Source: UBA8914 sp034002905
Lineage (GTDB): Bacteria; Pseudomonadota; Alphaproteobacteria; UBA9219
DNA: 64,000 bases
Reading direction: 5' to 3'
Assembly (NCBI GenBank): GCA_034002905.1
Contig: JAVEZQ010000001.1
Span: 248,001 to 312,000 of the forward strand
The notes beneath the pieces were generated by a model that ran no database searches, was not told the origin of the DNA, and was given only the letters and a program-made list of their open reading frames with translations. Each line of letters starts with the position of its first letter. Position 1 is the stretch's first letter. The position numbers and the translations under genes were made by a program. Of the stretch, positions 60,844 through 64,000 are shown piece after piece.

Positions 60844-61497
60844 ATGGATATCGAACAGATTGTGAAGTCACGCTATACCGCAAAAGCCTTTGATCCGACG
60901 CGCAAGATTGAACCCGCTCTCGTTGACAAGATTGAATCGATCCTGCGCTATAGCCCGTCTTCGACCAATTCACAGCCTTGGCATTTCTTTATTGTTGGCA
61001 CGGAAGAAGGAAAGGCGCGGCTGCAAAAAGCGCTCACGGGGCGCTATGCGTTTAATGGCGAGAAGATCCGCGATGCCTCGCATGCCGTTCTGCTCTGCCA
61101 CCGTGCGACGATTGATGAAACCTATCTTCGCGAAGTTCTGGCGCAAGAAGCCTCGGATGGACGCTTTGCTGATGACAAAGCGATGGAAGGGCAGCATCAG
61201 GGCCGGTCTTATTTTGTGAACCGTCATCGGTTCGAGCTGCGTGATGCCCAGCACTGGATGGATAAACAGCTTTATCTCTCGCTTGGCTTTTTGCTGCTCG
61301 GCGCCGCGACGCTGGGGATTGATGCCTGCCCCATCGAAGGGTTTGATCAGGTCGCGATGGATGAGGAGCTTGGATTGCGTGCGCAAAATCTCAACAGTTC
61401 GGTTCTGGTGGCGCTCGGCTATCACAGCGATAAAGATTTCAATGCCAATTTGCCGAAATCCCGTCTTCCAGCTAATAAACTCATCACGAAGCTGTAA
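60844..61497 (+). CDS. nfsB: NfsB-like NAD(P)H nitroreductase
   Basis: A 217-residue FMN oxidoreductase resembling E. coli NfsB/Enterobacter NR. It has YSPSSTNSQPWHFFIVG (FMN contact), TEEGKARLQKALTGRYAFNG, GAATLGIDACPIEGFDQVAM and LPKSRLPANKLITKL. It reduces nitroaromatics, quinones or flavins. ATG 60844 follows murA by 18 bases and probably shares a transcript. Confidence 0.92.
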   Translation: MDIEQIVKSRYTAKAFDPTRKIEPALVDKIESILRYSPSSTNSQPWHFFIVGTEEGKARLQKALTGRYAFNGEKIRDASHAVLLCHRATIDETYLREVLAQEASDGRFADDKAMEGQHQGRSYFVNRHRFELRDAQHWMDKQLYLSLGFLLLGAATLGIDACPIEGFDQVAMDEELGLRAQNLNSSVLVALGYHSDKDFNANLPKSRLPANKLITKL

Positions 61498-61543
61498 CAA
61501 CTCCCTTGCCATTTGTGGCCGAACAGGTATTTTAGAAGGTATC

Positions 61544-61987
61544 ATGACACAGCCTTTGAAACTCATGGCCATAGATGCCGAAGATGTGCAGGTGATCTCC
61601 TCCGTATTGCAGGACGCCATCGTTCCGGCCTGTGACATGACTTTTCACAAAAAAGATGCCAGCTTTGTTATGGCTGTACAGCGGTTTAAGTGGGATGGGA
61701 TTAATCCTCTCCTACCGCGTGCGGCTAATGATACCGATGTCTATGAACGCATCAGCTGTGCGATCGAGGTGCAGGGGGTGCAGCAGGTTCAGTTTTCCGG
61801 CATGAACCCGAATGATCCCGCCGCGATGTTCGAACTGTTGGCGCTAAAGCTTGAGGGTGATCATCTCTATTTTATCTTTGCGGGCGAGGGGCAGATGCGG
61901 CTCACGCTTGCGGATTGGTCGATGAAGCTGGCCGATTTCGGCGAGGCTTGGCCTACTACGTATTGCCCCAGTCACGAGCGCCCGTGA
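61544..61987 (+). CDS. DUF2948 family protein
   Basis: A 147-residue soluble protein with the DUF2948 layout: LMAIDAEDVQVISSVLQDAI, FVMAVQRFKWDG, and ALKLEGDHLYFIFAGEGQMR. The family is restricted to alphaproteobacteria and usually lies near murA and hisD. The function is unknown. It follows the nitroreductase by 46 bases. Confidence 0.9.
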   Translation: MTQPLKLMAIDAEDVQVISSVLQDAIVPACDMTFHKKDASFVMAVQRFKWDGINPLLPRAANDTDVYERISCAIEVQGVQQVQFSGMNPNDPAAMFELLALKLEGDHLYFIFAGEGQMRLTLADWSMKLADFGEAWPTTYCPSHERP

Positions 61988-62118
61988 GGGATCAGGATAA
62001 TACCATTACCCCTGATTATGTATGCGTTTTTCAACATAAAAAACGATTTTGCTAGACGACCGTGTGTCAGCGTCATTAAATTGGTCAGAGAGAAAGCAGA
62101 CATAGTGAAAGATGTTAG

Positions 62119-63804
62119 ATGAAGCCGCCCCGTAAATTGGCGCCGTGCCGTGCCGCCATTCGATTGGATGAGGGGCTCGTGCCCCCCACCCTTATCTATA
62201 AAGATCTTGATGTCGAGGCTTGCCAGTTTTTCCCTACGCTGGATGATCAGGGGCAAGAGCCGCTGCTGTACACAGGTGTGACAGCCTATGGCCCTCCAGC
62301 GGCGGGTTACCTTGCCTTTACACTTGAAGATGTTGAACAAAACCGGAAAACGAAACGCCCCACGATTTTGGTGGTGGGTTTTGATATACTGTATCATAAG
62401 TTTGCTAAAGACAAAAAATTGTTTGAAAAGGTGAATGGCCTTATTCTTGTTACGCCAAATGGTCATTATCATCCTGTTAAGCGACATATCTACGAAGACT
62501 TTTGCGATCATTTTGCGGCAACACTGGGCTCAAGGTATCCAGCATTGATTGACAGCTTTACGGATCACCATATTACGTATCCATATGGTGAAGCTTATAT
62601 CAAATTACGCAATGGGACGATTCTACAAAGAAATGATGCAGTCTCGATTGATCCCATGCGGGGAGCATTGTGGCGAGGTCTTTTCCCTATTAGAGGAATG
62701 GATAATTGTAAGATAGCGTTTGTCAGGCAGGCAATTCTAGATCATGACAAAAAAATTACTGAAGTTTTTCTTCATGAACCCGACAGAATATCAAAGTTTT
62801 CTTGGGACAACATGTTTTCCAGAGATTTTATGAGTGTTGCAAGCGAGTGCTGCAAAATCGACTATCGACTGGTGGTGAAGGCTTATCCAGCCATCGGGTT
62901 GATTAGAAATGAAGTTAAGTTTGTGAGCGCATTTCTTGAAGCTGGGTGCGATATGTCTTTGTCGGAAGCATTCACCAATTTGACAAAGGGAGCGATCCCC
63001 AACAGACTTGAATACTTTTTTTCGGCGGGGTTCTATTCTAAACAAAGCCAATGCTTCCGTCTCGTTGATCTCTCACAATTTAAAGATCAAATGCCTGAAG
63101 AAATGAAGTCGTCTTTCCAAAAGGGTTTGCACCATATACCGGAAACAAAATCCTTTCAAATGCGATCAACACTTTATGGGCAGCAGGCCTATGCAAATAC
63201 ACACATAGATTTTCCGACCTTCTTATATCGAGTCAAGCCTTCTGATGGCAACACAGCCCCTCAATATATTGTTATCCCTGATGTGACGAACCCGCGAGAG
63301 ATGGCGGCGATGGCCAAGGTGATCCGTGATAATACGCCGGACGAATACAGGCATCTGGTCAAAATCGCAGTCATGATGGAGCATCCCAAGGCGCTGAAAT
63401 GGTCCGAGGCGTTGGCCGAGATATGTGATGGCTTTTGTTATGGCACGAATGATTTGACGTCCTATAAAACAGGTCTGGCCCGCACGCCGAAAGATCTGTC
63501 CAGTTGGATGAAAGAGCATGGCTATAAGGGGCGCAGCCCCTTTGAGGTGTTGATCCCGCCCGTGGCCGATGATGTGGAAGACAGCTTCCAGCGGGCACGG
63601 CGTGTGAAACCCGATTTGTTTGTGAATATGTGTGGACAGCAAACGGCGGGGCAGGATATTGCGTCCATCGAGCGTGTGCTGCGTATGCGCGATCATAACG
63701 GGCGCGGTGTCGATCGCCTGACTGTGCCGCCACGCATCGACTATTATTTGCGCGCTCGCCTTGTTGTCGAGCGTTTTCATGCTCGTCAAAATAAAGCTGG
63801 GTAA
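62119..63804 (+). CDS. Orphan PPDK-like protein lacking the ATP-grasp domain
   Basis: A 561-residue protein related to the C-terminal two-thirds of pyruvate phosphate dikinase. An N-terminal swivelling-domain-like region has GVTAYGPPAAGYLAFTLEDV and ILVTPNGHYHPV in place of GGMTSHAA, then ILQRNDAVSIDPMRGALW (PPDK: GD-x-I-S-LDG-x-TG). The C-terminal PEP/pyruvate-barrel parts are AVMMEHPKAL, FCYGTNDLTSYKTGLARTP, NMCGQQTAGQDIASIE (Cys in the CGE-like loop) and VPPRIDYYLRARLV. No ATP-grasp domain is present. The middle (about 62390-63240) is clearly A/T-richer than both ends. The catalytic state and substrate are unknown; an atypical or regulatory PEP enzyme is inferred. Confidence 0.72.
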   Translation: MKPPRKLAPCRAAIRLDEGLVPPTLIYKDLDVEACQFFPTLDDQGQEPLLYTGVTAYGPPAAGYLAFTLEDVEQNRKTKRPTILVVGFDILYHKFAKDKKLFEKVNGLILVTPNGHYHPVKRHIYEDFCDHFAATLGSRYPALIDSFTDHHITYPYGEAYIKLRNGTILQRNDAVSIDPMRGALWRGLFPIRGMDNCKIAFVRQAILDHDKKITEVFLHEPDRISKFSWDNMFSRDFMSVASECCKIDYRLVVKAYPAIGLIRNEVKFVSAFLEAGCDMSLSEAFTNLTKGAIPNRLEYFFSAGFYSKQSQCFRLVDLSQFKDQMPEEMKSSFQKGLHHIPETKSFQMRSTLYGQQAYANTHIDFPTFLYRVKPSDGNTAPQYIVIPDVTNPREMAAMAKVIRDNTPDEYRHLVKIAVMMEHPKALKWSEALAEICDGFCYGTNDLTSYKTGLARTPKDLSSWMKEHGYKGRSPFEVLIPPVADDVEDSFQRARRVKPDLFVNMCGQQTAGQDIASIERVLRMRDHNGRGVDRLTVPPRIDYYLRARLVVERFHARQNKAG

Positions 63805-63844
63805 GGAGTGGCAAGAGCGAAACGTCAGCCTTAAATCCCGTTGT

Positions 63845-63865
63845 CATGCCCGACTTGATCGGGCA
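63845..63865. repeat. Palindromic repeat ATGCCCGA-N5-TCGGGCAT
   Basis: This is a 21-base inverted repeat with a 5-base loop and an 8-base stem, of the kind dispersed in many alphaproteobacterial genomes. It sits between convergent genes (PPDK-like and priA) and can form a terminator-like stem. Only one copy lies in this window. Confidence 0.7.
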
Positions 63866-63920
63866 TTCATACAGCGATTCAGAAGAAGACGGGCGCTTGG
63901 TGTTTCTTCCCGCTATCCCC

Positions 63921-64000
63921 TCACAAAAAACTATAGGGATCGATGTCAATATGCAGACGGATGTTGCGCGGAAGCTTAAGCGGCGCGAGCCAGTCCCTGA
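63921..64000 (-). CDS. priA: Primosomal protein N' (PriA), C-terminal end only
   Basis: The last 25 codons of a minus-strand gene run off the window. The tail RDWLAPLKLPRNIRLHIDID followed by PYSFL and TGA matches the C-terminal end of PriA helicases (LPRNVR...IDIDPYSFL type). PriA restarts stalled replication forks. The rest lies beyond the window, so the call rests on this short tail. Confidence 0.68.
   Translation of the reverse strand, partial: RDWLAPLKLPRNIRLHIDIDPYSFL

Overview
The window looks like a chromosomal segment of an alphaproteobacterium with roughly balanced base composition. The lineage is suggested by an adjacent ChvI/ChvG two-component pair, a PHB pair (phaA, phaB), a DUF2948 gene, a TIGR02186-type gene beside a TauE/SafE permease, a short RNase E/G between maf and yacG, and an alphaproteobacterial flagellar export layout. 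rquA indicates the ability to make rhodoquinone, so low-oxygen or anaerobic respiration is likely. No tRNA, rRNA, CRISPR array, insertion sequence or prophage was recognised.

Layout. 1-8 kb: a DUF559 nuclease gene set between GC-rich REP-like repeats, then uvrB, a Sel1-like protein, guaB and chvI-chvG. 8-12 kb: an unknown protein with kinase-like motifs, then phaA, a tautomerase and phaB. 11.7-24 kb: a chemoreceptor and an almost complete MSHA-like type IV pilus locus. It has secretin, two prepilins, MshE, MshG, MshI, MshJ-like and MshK-like proteins on the minus strand, converging on MshN-like and MshM genes on the plus strand. Two perfect DnaA boxes lie upstream of the secretin gene. 24-29 kb: rquA, rpmG, a small amber-interrupted ORF, photolyase, a decayed N-formylglutamate amidohydrolase remnant, a sirtuin and an unknown, probably disordered protein. 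29-36 kb: an exported protein, a sugar kinase/phosphatase/cupin cluster, an RcnB-like protein and a CBS-nucleotidyltransferase. 35.8-40 kb: macA-macB and xerC. 40-46.3 kb: a PilT-like ATPase and flagellar genes (fliP, fliO and an FlhB-C-like gene on minus; flgB, flgC, fliE, fliQ, fliR and flhB on plus), with a sigma-54 promoter before flgB. 46.3-54 kb: maf, RNase E/G, yacG, two unknown genes, an aminotransferase, murI, dnaN and recF. 54-64 kb: a TauE/SafE exporter pair, UspA, Nfu, NhaD, a small gene, dcd, murA, an NfsB-like nitroreductase, DUF2948, an orphan PPDK-like protein and the 3' end of priA.

How the genes work together. The pilus genes form a near-complete envelope machine: secretin, alignment proteins, inner-membrane platform, extension ATPase and pilins. 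No prepilin peptidase or retraction ATPase lies inside the locus; the PilT-like gene sits instead beside fliP. The flagellar genes supply export-gate and proximal-rod parts. PHB synthesis, rhodoquinone, Na+/H+ antiport, nitroreductase, universal stress protein and the envelope-stress ChvGI system fit a metabolically flexible free-living or host-associated bacterium. The least explained genes are the orphan PPDK-like protein (62119-63804), which has a composition step inside the gene, and the kinase-like protein at 8166-9068.
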